A DNA stretch of 28,242 nucleotides from JAVJUS01 sp040220455 (GTDB lineage: Bacteria > Pseudomonadota > Alphaproteobacteria > DSM-16000 > Inquilinaceae). This document shows positions 17,509-27,426 of this stretch, piece after piece. The notes under the pieces were generated by a model. It did no database searches. It was not told where the DNA came from and saw only the letters and a list, made by a program, of their open reading frames with translations. Within the stretch, counting starts at the first letter, position 1. The number at the start of each line of letters is the position of its first letter. The stretch lies in contig JAVJUS010000023.1 of the NCBI GenBank assembly GCA_040220455.1, positions 1 through 28,242 of the forward strand, written 5' to 3'. The position numbers were made by a program, and so were the translations under genes.

Positions 17509-20500
17509 ATGAGCGCCGAGCTGACGCTGCCCCACGGGCTCCGTTTCGAGGATCTCTACGACCGTGACGGGCTGGCCCGTCTCGACGCCCTGTTCTGCGA
17601 GCATCTGAAATCGGCCGACGCCGACCTGCACGGCCGCCTGATGGCCGGCCGGGCCGACCCGGACGCGCTCGAGCGCAAGGACGAGTCCGAGCTGATGATC
17701 GAGCTCGCCGGCCATGTCGAGGACTTCGTCGCCGAGCTGTTCGGCGTCGGGGCCGAGCTCGACCGGCTGCGGGGCGAGCATCATCATCTGGCGCCGCTCT
17801 ATGCCTGCAAGCGCCTGGTGGTCCAGCGCCAGGCCAAGAAGATCAAGCCGGAGGCGGTCGCCGACCTCGACGCCGACGCGGTGCGCGGCCGGCTCGAGGC
17901 CGCCATGGGCGCGCCCTTCACCGAGCTCGGCTTCGCCGCCGCGGTCATGCGCTGGCGCGAGGACGAGGCGGCGAACGCCGCGGCGCTGGACGACGCGCTG
18001 AACTACACCGCCTGGGCGATGACGACCGAGGCGGGCCGGGAGCGTCATGGCGACGGGCTGCTGTTCCACGCGCCGGAAAAGGTCGACCCCTACCACATGG
18101 TCGAGACCGAGACCGAGGTGGTCGACGGCGTCACCATGATGCGCCTGCCCGCCGAGCGCCGGCGCCTGCGCGAGGGTTTCCACCTGACCGACCAGGGCGC
18201 CGACCTGGCCGGCGCGCTGGACGAGGCGAACTACTGCATCCACTGCCACAACCAGGGCAAGGACAGCTGCTCGACCGGCCTGAAGGACCGCAAGACCGGC
18301 GAGTTCCAGAAGAGCCCGTTCGGCGTCACCCTTGCGGGCTGCCCGCTGGAGGAGCGGATCAGCGAGTTCCACACCCTCAAGACCCGGGGCGTGCCGGTCG
18401 GCGCGCTGGCCATGATCGCGGTCGACAACCCGCTCTGCGCCGCCACGGGCCACCGGATCTGCAACGACTGCATGAAGGCCTGCATCTACCAGAAGCAGGA
18501 TCCGGTCGACATCCCGCAGGCGGAGACGCGCACGCTCAAGGACGTGCTCGATCTGCCCTGGGGCTTCGAGATCTACGGCCTGCTGACCCGGTGGAACCCG
18601 CTCGACCTGCGGCGGCCGATCCCCCGCCCGGCGAGCGGCTACAAGGTGCTGGTGGTCGGGCTCGGCCCGGCCGGCTTCAACCTGTCGCACCACCTGCTCA
18701 ACGACGGCCACCAGGTGGTCGGCATCGACGGGCTGAAGATCGAGCCGCTGGAGCCCTCCCTGTCCGGCGTCACGCCCCAGGGCGAGCGCACGCCGTTCCG
18801 GGCGATCCGCGACTGGAACGAGCTACGCGACGATCTGGCCGAGCGCCCGATGGCCGGCTTCGGCGGCGTGGCCGAGTACGGCATCACCGTGCGCTGGGAC
18901 AAGAACTTCCTCAAGATCGTCCGGCTGCTGCTGGAGCGCCGGGCGGCGTTCGACATGACCGGCGGCGTGCGCTTCGGCGGCACGCTGACGATCGAAGACG
19001 CCTTCGCCGCCGGCTTCGACCACATCGCCCTGTGCGCGGGCGCCGGCCGGCCGACCTTCATCCCGATGCGCAACGCGCTGGCCCGCGGCGTGCGCATGGC
19101 GTCCGACTTCCTGATGGCGCTGCAGCTCACCGGCGCGGCGAAGTCGGACTCGGTCGCCAATCTGGAGGTGCGCCTGCCGATCGTGGTCATCGGCGGCGGG
19201 CTTACGGCGATCGACACGACGACGGAGAGCCTCGCCTACTACCCGATCCAGGTGGAGAAGTTCCTGTCGCGCTACGAGGTCCTGGTCGCCGAGCGGGGCG
19301 AGGCCGCGGTGCGCGCGCGCTGGACCGAGGAGGAAGCCGAGGTCGCCGAGGAGTTCATCGCCCATGCCCGGGCGATCCGGGCCGAGCGGGCCGCCGCCGA
19401 GGCCGAGGGCCGGGACCCCGAGATCCAGCGCCTGCTCGCCGAGTGGGGCGGCGCGACCATGGTCTATCGCCGCCGCCTGATCGACGCGCCGAGCTACACC
19501 CTCAACCATGAGGAGGTCGACAAGGCGCTGGAGGAGGGCATCCGCATCGCCGAGCTGCTGGCACCGGAGGGCGTCGAGGTCGACCGCTTCGGCCATGTCG
19601 AGGCGGTCACCCTCTCCCAGCAGGAGATCGGCGAGGACGGCCGGCTGAAGCCGACCGGCAAGTCCGAGCGGCTGGCCGCGCGCACGCTGCTGGTCGCCGC
19701 CGGCACCCAGCCCAACACCGTGCTGGCGCGCGAGGAGCCGCACCTGATCGAGCTCCACGGCAAGTACTTCCAGGCGATCGACGAGACCGGGCAGCCGGTC
19801 GAGCCGGAGTGGGTCTCCAAGCCGTCCGAGGCGAAGGTGCTGATGGGCCGCTCGCCCGATCACGACGGCCGCTTCGTGTCCTTCTGGGGCGACCTGCATC
19901 CGAGCTTCCACGGCAATGTCGTCAAGGCCATGGGCGGAGCCAAGCAGGGCTATCCGGTGGTCACCGACGTCATGGCCAAGCGCGCGCCGGTGGACGCGGC
20001 GGAAGGCGACATCCACGCCTGGTCGCGCCACGCCCTGCGCGCCCGGGTCGAGCGGGTCGAGCGGCTGACCCCGACGATCGTCGAGGTCGTGGTCCATGCG
20101 CCGGCCGCCGCGCGCAACTTCGAGCCGGGGCAGTTCTACCGCCTGCAGAACTTCGAGACCTTCGCGCCGGCCCTGCCGGGCACGCGGCTCGCCATGGAAG
20201 GCCTGGCGATGACCGGCGCCTGGGTCGACAAGGAGGCCGGGCTGCTCTCCGTCATCGCGCTGGAGATGGGCGGCTCCTCGGATCTCTGCGCCCTGCTGGA
20301 GCCGGGCCAGCCGGTGATCCTGATGGGCCCGACCGGCACGCCGACCGAGATCCCGACCGGCGAGACGGTCATGCTGGTCGGCGGCGGGCTCGGCAACGCC
20401 GTGCTGTTCTCGATCGGCCAGGCGCTGCGCAAGGCGGGCAGCAAGGTCGTCTACTTCGCCGGCTACAAGAAGCTGGCCGACCGCTACAAGGTCGACCAGA

Positions 20501-21015
20501 TCGAGGCCGCGGCCGACCAGGTGATCTGGGCCTGCGACGAGGCGCCGGGCTTCGAGCCGACGCGGCCGGGCGACCTTACCTTCGTCGGCAACATGGTCGA
20601 GGCGATCCGCGCCTATGGCGCGGGCGAGCTGGGTACGCCGGAGACGCCGCTCGACCGGGTCGACCGGATCATCGCGATCGGCTCCGACCGCATGATGGCC
20701 GCGATCAAGCAGGCCCGGCGCGGGGTGCTGGCGCCCTACCTCAAGCCCGATCACGAGGCGATCGGCTCGATCAACTCCCCCATGCAGTGCATGATGAAGG
20801 AGATCTGCGCCCAGTGCCTTCAGCGGCACGTCGATCCGGAGACCGGGCAGGAGAAGGTCGTCTTCTCCTGCTTCAACCAGGACCAGCGCCTGGACCTGGT
20901 CGACTTCGACGGCCTGCACGACCGCCTGGGCCAGAACAGCCTGCAGGAAAAGCTGACCGCCCTGTGGGTCGACCGCGGCCTCAAGCAGCTCCGCCTGCGC
21001 GACGCCGCGGAGTAG
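17509..21015 (+). CDS. Giant FAD/iron-sulfur NAD(P)H oxidoreductase, GltD-like plus PyrK/FNR-like fusion (NfnAB-type)
   Basis: 1168 residues. Residues 1-235 are helical, charged and unassigned. From 243 a cysteine-rich stretch (YCIHCHNQ, a downstream AGCP, then CNDCMKAC) resembles the N-terminal cluster domain of GltD, NfnB and dihydropyrimidine dehydrogenase. A two-dinucleotide-fold flavoprotein follows: VVGLGPAGFNL near 382 for FAD and VVIGGGLTAID near 558 for NAD(P). From about 840 comes a ferredoxin-reductase/PyrK-like part (FEPGQFYRLQNF for flavin, LVGGGLGNAVLFS near 955 for nucleotide) ending in C1094-x5-C1100-x2-C1103-x17-C1121, a PyrK-like [2Fe-2S] site. The order is that of NfnB then NfnA in one chain, suggesting electron transfer or bifurcation between NADH, NADPH and ferredoxin; the partner is inferred. 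Confidence 0.85.
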   Translation: MSAELTLPHGLRFEDLYDRDGLARLDALFCEHLKSADADLHGRLMAGRADPDALERKDESELMIELAGHVEDFVAELFGVGAELDRLRGEHHHLAPLYACKRLVVQRQAKKIKPEAVADLDADAVRGRLEAAMGAPFTELGFAAAVMRWREDEAANAAALDDALNYTAWAMTTEAGRERHGDGLLFHAPEKVDPYHMVETETEVVDGVTMMRLPAERRRLREGFHLTDQGADLAGALDEANYCIHCHNQGKDSCSTGLKDRKTGEFQKSPFGVTLAGCPLEERISEFHTLKTRGVPVGALAMIAVDNPLCAATGHRICNDCMKACIYQKQDPVDIPQAETRTLKDVLDLPWGFEIYGLLTRWNPLDLRRPIPRPASGYKVLVVGLGPAGFNLSHHLLNDGHQVVGIDGLKIEPLEPSLSGVTPQGERTPFRAIRDWNELRDDLAERPMAGFGGVAEYGITVRWDKNFLKIVRLLLERRAAFDMTGGVRFGGTLTIEDAFAAGFDHIALCAGAGRPTFIPMRNALARGVRMASDFLMALQLTGAAKSDSVANLEVRLPIVVIGGGLTAIDTTTESLAYYPIQVEKFLSRYEVLVAERGEAAVRARWTEEEAEVAEEFIAHARAIRAERAAAEAEGRDPEIQRLLAEWGGATMVYRRRLIDAPSYTLNHEEVDKALEEGIRIAELLAPEGVEVDRFGHVEAVTLSQQEIGEDGRLKPTGKSERLAARTLLVAAGTQPNTVLAREEPHLIELHGKYFQAIDETGQPVEPEWVSKPSEAKVLMGRSPDHDGRFVSFWGDLHPSFHGNVVKAMGGAKQGYPVVTDVMAKRAPVDAAEGDIHAWSRHALRARVERVERLTPTIVEVVVHAPAAARNFEPGQFYRLQNFETFAPALPGTRLAMEGLAMTGAWVDKEAGLLSVIALEMGGSSDLCALLEPGQPVILMGPTGTPTEIPTGETVMLVGGGLGNAVLFSIGQALRKAGSKVVYFAGYKKLADRYKVDQIEAAADQVIWACDEAPGFEPTRPGDLTFVGNMVEAIRAYGAGELGTPETPLDRVDRIIAIGSDRMMAAIKQARRGVLAPYLKPDHEAIGSINSPMQCMMKEICAQCLQRHVDPETGQEKVVFSCFNQDQRLDLVDFDGLHDRLGQNSLQEKLTALWVDRGLKQLRLRDAAE

Positions 21016-21028
21016 GGGGCACCCGGGC

Positions 21029-21072
21029 GGCGACGAGGGGGCGGGCTTCGGGGCTCTTCGGCCCTCGTCGCC
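21029..21072. terminator. Bidirectional hairpin between convergent oxidoreductase and peroxiredoxin genes
   Basis: GGCGACGAGGG / CCCTCGTCGCC is a perfect 11-bp inverted repeat with a 22-base loop that itself can fold around TTCGGGGCTCTTCGG. It starts 13 bases after one stop codon and its right arm touches the stop of the convergent gene. It probably serves both transcripts; a T-run is lacking. Confidence 0.6.
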
Positions 21073-21605
21073 TATCCGACCAGAGCCAGCTCCGGGCCGG
21101 GCGCCGGCGCTGTCGCCACCTCGTCCATCATCGCGACCGCGGCGTCGGGGCCGGTGCAGGTGACGTCGAGCACCGAGGGCTCGACGCGGAGGCGTAGGAC
21201 GACCCCGTCCCGAGCGATCACCAGCCAGCGCCGGGAGGTGGTGCCGAGATGCAGGCTCTCCACCCGCGTCGCCATGCCGAGCGCGCGGATCAGGTGGTGG
21301 TTGGCGTCGGACAGGAAGTGGAAGTCCTCCGCCCCCGGCAGGTTCGCCCGCCACGCGGCCATGGCCCAGGGATTGTCCGGCGCGACGCACAGGATGCGGT
21401 CGATGCCGGCGGCGGTCAGGCGCGCCCTGGAGTGGATCAGCAGGGGCAGGTGATGGCCGGTGCAGACCGGGGTGAACGCCCCGGGCAGGCCGACGATCGC
21501 TACCGTGCGGTCGGCGAGCAGGTCGCCCAGCGGGATCTCCACGAGTTGGCCGCAGGCCACGGTCGCGAGGGGAGTGTCGGGGAGCCGGTCGCCCTGTCTG
21601 ATCAT
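21072..21605 (-). CDS. Peroxiredoxin of the Prx5 (redoxin) type
   Basis: A 177-residue thiol peroxidase that should reduce hydrogen peroxide or organic hydroperoxides in the cytoplasm. The motif PGAFTPVCTGHHLP contains the peroxidatic Cys48 in the Prx5 context (PGAFTPxC). RWLVIARDGVVLRLRVEP is the family's C-terminal strand pair. Two features depart from common Prx5 proteins: Gly-His follow the active Cys-Thr where Ser/Ala-Lys-His is usual, and the C-terminal 25 residues are an Ala/Pro tail. The ATG at 21605 has GAGG upstream at a rather long distance. It is divergent from the small membrane protein gene. Confidence 0.85.
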   Translation of the reverse strand: MIRQGDRLPDTPLATVACGQLVEIPLGDLLADRTVAIVGLPGAFTPVCTGHHLPLLIHSRARLTAAGIDRILCVAPDNPWAMAAWRANLPGAEDFHFLSDANHHLIRALGMATRVESLHLGTTSRRWLVIARDGVVLRLRVEPSVLDVTCTGPDAAVAMMDEVATAPAPGPELALVG

Positions 21606-21781
21606 CGCTCGAAGGTCCTCGATGGCCGGTGCGCCGTCGCCGGGCGCCGGAAGAGTCGGTATGCCGGGATCATAAGGGAGGCCAAGACAATCCGCAGCGT
21701 CGCGAAGAGATAGGGCCGCCTCTCTTTCGGCGTTACGGCGCGAGTCTTTGCTGATCCTTCGGAGGGGAGCCCTATCCCCTC

Positions 21782-21825
21782 GGCGCGCCGGACCGGTCCG
21801 ACCGGCCCGCGGACCGGCGGGCGCC
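21782..21825. repeat. Complex GC palindrome upstream of the small gene pair
   Basis: The stretch holds a perfect 12-base palindrome CGGACCGGTCCG (21789-21800), an overlapping GGTCCG / CGGACC stem, and outer arms GGCGC...GCGCC. It lies 65-108 bases before the TTG of the small membrane protein. It could be an operator, a terminator-like fold, or the edge of an inserted cassette. The whole spacer 21606-21889 has no other feature I can support. Confidence 0.4.
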
Positions 21826-21889
21826 TTGTCGGAGGGAGGGGACGATGGTAGTAACTTAAGCGTGTTCGTGCGGGGCGGAGAGTCGCGTT

Positions 21890-22444
21890 TTGGGTTTCGG
21901 GCCGGAGAGCCTTGCCTTGTGGGGCGCCTGGGCGAGCCTCGCCGGGGTCGCCCTGTCGGTGCTCGGCTTCGGGGCGACCCTGGTGACGGTCGTTCGCGCC
22001 CGATCGGCGGCGGAGGCGGCGCGGGAGACGGCGGATCAGACCCTGACGCGCGTGCGCTCGATTGACGTCATCTACGGTGTGACCGACATAATGAGTCAGT
22101 TGGAACACATCCTGGAACTACAGCGAGCGGGGCAGTTGGAGGGTCTACGAGAGCGCTATGCCCGGGTTCGACGTCAGATGATCGCGCTCAGGACAGCCGA
22201 TCGCTTTGCGTCCTCCGAGGACTTGTTGACGGTGAACGAGGCGATCACCTTCTGCGCCAAGGGTGAAAAGATGATCGGGCGCCGTTTGTCGCGCATCGAC
22301 GGCGTCCAGCCGGATGACGCAGCCCTTCATGAACTCGGGGAAGCGCTGTCCGATATAATCGACGAAATGTACAAGATCGGCGCTTCCCTCAAGAATGATG
22401 CCGAGTCCGGTATTCTCGAAAACCGGGGTTCACCCGATGCATGA
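21890..22444 (+). CDS. Small membrane-anchored protein of unknown function
   Basis: 184 residues, not recognised. The N-terminus is one hydrophobic segment (about residues 8-35, LWGAWASLAGVALSVLGFG then LVTVVRARS), probably a single transmembrane helix with the rest in the cytoplasm. Residues 36-120 are helical and charged with coiled-coil character (AAEAARETADQT, LEHILELQRAGQLEGL). The start is TTG with GGAG 9 bases upstream; no ATG start gives the hydrophobic segment. The stop overlaps the next gene's start region by 8 bases, so the two are translationally coupled. Codons in its 3' half are less GC-biased than in neighbouring genes. Confidence 0.65.
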   Translation: MGFGPESLALWGAWASLAGVALSVLGFGATLVTVVRARSAAEAARETADQTLTRVRSIDVIYGVTDIMSQLEHILELQRAGQLEGLRERYARVRRQMIALRTADRFASSEDLLTVNEAITFCAKGEKMIGRRLSRIDGVQPDDAALHELGEALSDIIDEMYKIGASLKNDAESGILENRGSPDA

Positions 22445-22802
22445 TCCCAAGATGATCGAGCTGATCGACGTACTGCTTTCCAAAACTCGGGAAGGCCATG
22501 TGAATTGGAAGCCAGCAAGTGAGATCTCTGATGAAGAGTTCCATGTTGTTCAAAAAAATAGCGTTCTAACTATACAAAAGAAATATATCAGCTCTGTAGA
22601 ATGCATCGAGATGATAGTTTATGATTCCAACGGTCGGATAGTGTCGCATATCTCGGGAAGATACACGGAAGGGTGGGACGTACCGTTCAGCTTCAGCCAT
22701 GATGAATATGAGCGCGCCCTATCGGAACTCTTCTACCGGGCGCAGCGACAGGCTCTGCAGACCGACTTGGTGATCGACGACATCATCTCGTCGTTCCGAT
22801 AG
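22437..22802 (+). CDS. Small soluble protein of unknown function, AT-rich
   Basis: 121 residues from the ATG at 22437, which overlaps the upstream stop; in-frame ATGs at 22395 and 22452 are alternatives. The visible pattern is LLSKTREGHVNWK, an F-x6-S-x-LTI strand, IVYDSNGRIVSHI, and a C-terminal helix ALSELFYRAQRQAL. This looks like a compact alpha-beta protein of the kind seen as the small partner in accessory two-gene units, but I cannot name a family. The middle of the gene (about 22540-22630) is very AT-rich for this genome, which suggests recent transfer. No signal peptide or membrane segment. Confidence 0.7.
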   Translation: MHDPKMIELIDVLLSKTREGHVNWKPASEISDEEFHVVQKNSVLTIQKKYISSVECIEMIVYDSNGRIVSHISGRYTEGWDVPFSFSHDEYERALSELFYRAQRQALQTDLVIDDIISSFR

Positions 22803-22879
22803 CGGCGGTTCCCGCCCTCCGGTGGAGTGGCCCACACCACCCCCTGGCCATCGCGCGCCCTGGCCCGATATAAGGGGGC

Positions 22880-25042
<2,163 letters not shown>

Positions 25043-25098
25043 GGCGGAAGTCGGTCGGCCGATACGTCCGCCGCGCCCGCGAAAGCGACAGCGAGGAA

Positions 25099-25230
25099 AA
25101 CCCTCTCCCGGCGGGAGCGGGAGGGACCCCGGGCCGTCAGGCCGTGGGAGGGTGAGGGGGTGCGGACGGCAGGGCATGGTCCCGCCGTCCGTAGCCCCTC
25201 ACCCTGACTCTCTCCCTCGGGGAGAGGGCA
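25099..25230. repeat. Palindromic intergenic repeat (REP-like) between uvrB and the VWA gene
   Basis: The core is AGGGTGAGGGG (25149-25159) pairing with CCCCTCACCCT (25195-25205), extended inward by GCGGACGGC / GCCGTCCGT. Flanking it are two smaller hairpins made of CTCTCCC / GGGAGAG-type arms (25100-25126 and 25210-25228). The nested layout, with CCTCACCCT and CTCTCCC words, resembles the dispersed palindromic intergenic repeats common in GC-rich proteobacteria. It lies between convergent genes and could end both transcripts. The rest of the spacer 25043-25338 shows nothing further. Confidence 0.6.
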
Positions 25231-25338
25231 CGCGGGTGGCGATAGTCGTGCCTTTAGGCAGATCGCCCGGATTTCTTCACGTTCATTTTCGAGGTGATGG
25301 CAGGAGCCGCGGAACTCGAAGCCCGCCCCTCGGCTCGG

Positions 25339-27426
25339 CTACCGCCCCTCCCGCCGCCAGGCGGCGAGCAGGGTGCCCAGGGCGAGCAGCAGGGCCAGGA
25401 CGGCCGGCAGCAGCGGCACCTCGCGCACGCCGGTGACGACGTATTCGCCGTTGGAGCGCAGGCCGATCCAGGTGCGCCCGGCCGCGTCGCGCTCCGGGCC
25501 GACGCGGCGGATCTCGGGCACGCCGTCATCGGCCAGCCAGCGCACGGCGCCGCCGGTGGTCTCCGCGACCGGGTCGAGCACGGCCTCGGTCGTGCGCATG
25601 TCGACGAGCTCGGGCGGGTTGAGCGTGCCGACCACGGCGAGCGCGGTGTGCTCCCCGTCCTCGATGCGGAAGATGCCGGGCTCGCCGGCCTCGTACTGCC
25701 CGGTCCAGGTGCCGGGCGAGGATTCCTGGAGCTGGACGGTCGCGCCCTCGCCCGAGGGCGTGGTCAGCTCGACCGAGCGCGGCCGGGCCTCGAGCGCCCG
25801 ACGCTCGATCGCGATGGTGGTGCCGTCGACCGTGGCGCGCAGGTCGTTCTCCTCCAGCTCCGGCTCCTTCATCAGCCAGTAGGCCAGCCGGCGCAGCAGC
25901 TCGTTCTGCGGGCCGCCGCCCTCGAAGCCGCGCGCCCACAGCCACATGTGGTCGGAGGTGATCTGGGCGACCCGCCCCTCGCCGATCCGGTCGAGGATCA
26001 ACAGGGCGCGCGCGTCGACACCGTCCATCAACACCGTGCCGCCGCGCGGCACCACGTCGATCTGGCGGAACCAGCGGCCCCAGCGCGGCTGGACGCCCTC
26101 GCCGCCGGCACGGTCGCCGAGCACGGTCGTGACCGGGTGGCGCCGGCCGAGATCGGTGAGGTCGGGGCGGTAGCCCCGCTCGATCACGTCGCCGGTCGGC
26201 TCGCCCGGCAGGATCTCGCCCAGCGGCGTGCGGTAGAGGCTGACCAGCCCGGCGAAGGACGGCCCGCTCGCCTCCAGCAGCGCGCCGCCCTGCTGCACGT
26301 AGTCGGCGATATTGCCGAGATAGACGTTGGGCAATACGCCGCGCCGGCGATAGCGGTCGAAGATCACCAGGTCGAACTCGTCGAGCCTGAGCTCGAACAG
26401 CTCCCGGATCGGGAAGGCGATCAGCGAGAGCTCGTCGATTGGCGTGCCGTCCTGCTTTTCAGGCGGGCGCAGGATGGTGAAATGGACCAGGTCGACCGAG
26501 GGGTCGGACTTCAGGATGTTGCGCCAGGTCCGCTCGCCCTGATGCGGCTCGCCGGAGACGAGCAGCACGCGCAGCCGGTCGCGCACGCCGTTGATCGCGA
26601 CGGCCGCGCGGTTGTTGGCGAGCGTCAGCTCTTCCCCCGCCGCCTCGACCTCGAATTCCAGCACCGTCGAGCCGCCGTGGTCGATCGCCACCGTCACGTC
26701 CTGGTCGGCGCCGACCGGCACCGGGCGCGTGCCGATCCGAGCGCCGTCCTTGTAGATCGTCAGCTCCGCCGAGCCGGCGGCGGCCGCGGCGGCGGGCAGG
26801 TCGTCGACGCGCACGGTGACCGTCGTCTCCCGCCCGACGATGCCGAAGGCGGGCGCCTGGACGACGGTCAGGCGGCGGTCGGCCTCGTCGCGCTCGCCGG
26901 TCAGCAGGGCATGCACCGGCCCGAGCTCGGCCAGCCGGCCGTCTTCCGCGGGTACGTCGTGGACCTGGCCGTCGGTCAGCAGCACCGCGCCGGCCAGCCG
27001 GCCGCGGGGCACGTCGGCGACCGCCTCGTCCAGCGCCTCGAACAGGCGGGTCTCGTCGAGCGTCTCGCCCGCCCCGCCGGCCTCGACGATGCGCAGGTCG
27101 AGGCCCTCTTCCCCCGCCAGCCGCGCGCGCAGCGCGTCGAGCGCCCGGTCGGTCCGGCCGGTGCGGTCGCCCAGGTCCTGGCTGGGCGAGCGGTCGACGA
27201 CGACGACGGCGACATCGGTCAGCGGCTCGCGCTGCTCCTCGACCAGCGAGGGGGCGAGCAGCAGGACCGCGAGCACGGCCAGCGCCAGCACGCGCCAGAG
27301 CGCGCCGCGCGCCCGGCGGACGAGGGCGTAGGCGACCACCGCGCCGGCGATCGCGAACAGCGGCGCCAGCACCGTCCAGGGCAGCACCGGGGCGAGCGCG
27401 ATGGTGAAGGCGCCGATCTCCGTCAC
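25339..27426 (-). CDS. Membrane protein with VWA-like and GATase1-like domains (BatA/MoxR-type cluster)
   Basis: 695 residues. Two hydrophobic helices lie at the N-terminus (about residues 8-36 and 44-61) and one at the C-terminus (about 668-688), leaving a large periplasmic middle. Residues 72-190 look like a von Willebrand A domain with VVVVDRSPS as the D-x-S-x-S metal site. Residues 290-500 resemble a class I glutamine amidotransferase-like fold (RVLLVSGEPHQGE, DLVIFDRY, YVQQGGALLEASGPSF), probably without amidotransferase activity since no nucleophile Cys is seen. The GTG start overlaps the preceding stop as GTGA. Such proteins sit with MoxR ATPases and DUF58/DUF4159 proteins; function is poorly known. 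Confidence 0.85.
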   Translation of the reverse strand: MTEIGAFTIALAPVLPWTVLAPLFAIAGAVVAYALVRRARGALWRVLALAVLAVLLLAPSLVEEQREPLTDVAVVVVDRSPSQDLGDRTGRTDRALDALRARLAGEEGLDLRIVEAGGAGETLDETRLFEALDEAVADVPRGRLAGAVLLTDGQVHDVPAEDGRLAELGPVHALLTGERDEADRRLTVVQAPAFGIVGRETTVTVRVDDLPAAAAAAGSAELTIYKDGARIGTRPVPVGADQDVTVAIDHGGSTVLEFEVEAAGEELTLANNRAAVAINGVRDRLRVLLVSGEPHQGERTWRNILKSDPSVDLVHFTILRPPEKQDGTPIDELSLIAFPIRELFELRLDEFDLVIFDRYRRRGVLPNVYLGNIADYVQQGGALLEASGPSFAGLVSLYRTPLGEILPGEPTGDVIERGYRPDLTDLGRRHPVTTVLGDRAGGEGVQPRWGRWFRQIDVVPRGGTVLMDGVDARALLILDRIGEGRVAQITSDHMWLWARGFEGGGPQNELLRRLAYWLMKEPELEENDLRATVDGTTIAIERRALEARPRSVELTTPSGEGATVQLQESSPGTWTGQYEAGEPGIFRIEDGEHTALAVVGTLNPPELVDMRTTEAVLDPVAETTGGAVRWLADDGVPEIRRVGPERDAAGRTWIGLRSNGEYVVTGVREVPLLPAVLALLLALGTLLAAWRREGR

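Noticed and set aside
18823..21390. An 855-codon open frame on the minus strand opposite the Nfn-like gene
   Set aside because: It is the mirror of a high-GC coding sequence; the translation is low-complexity Arg/Leu/Asp/Gly-rich with no family features, while the plus frame has clear domains.
21602..22108. A 168-codon minus-strand frame across the spacer before the small membrane gene
   Set aside because: Translation is Arg/Pro-rich without features and it overlaps the better supported plus-strand gene with its ribosome binding site.
22793..22811. A GTTC...GTTC pair before uvrB as an alphaproteobacterial LexA box
   Set aside because: The spacer is 11 bases rather than the 7 required.
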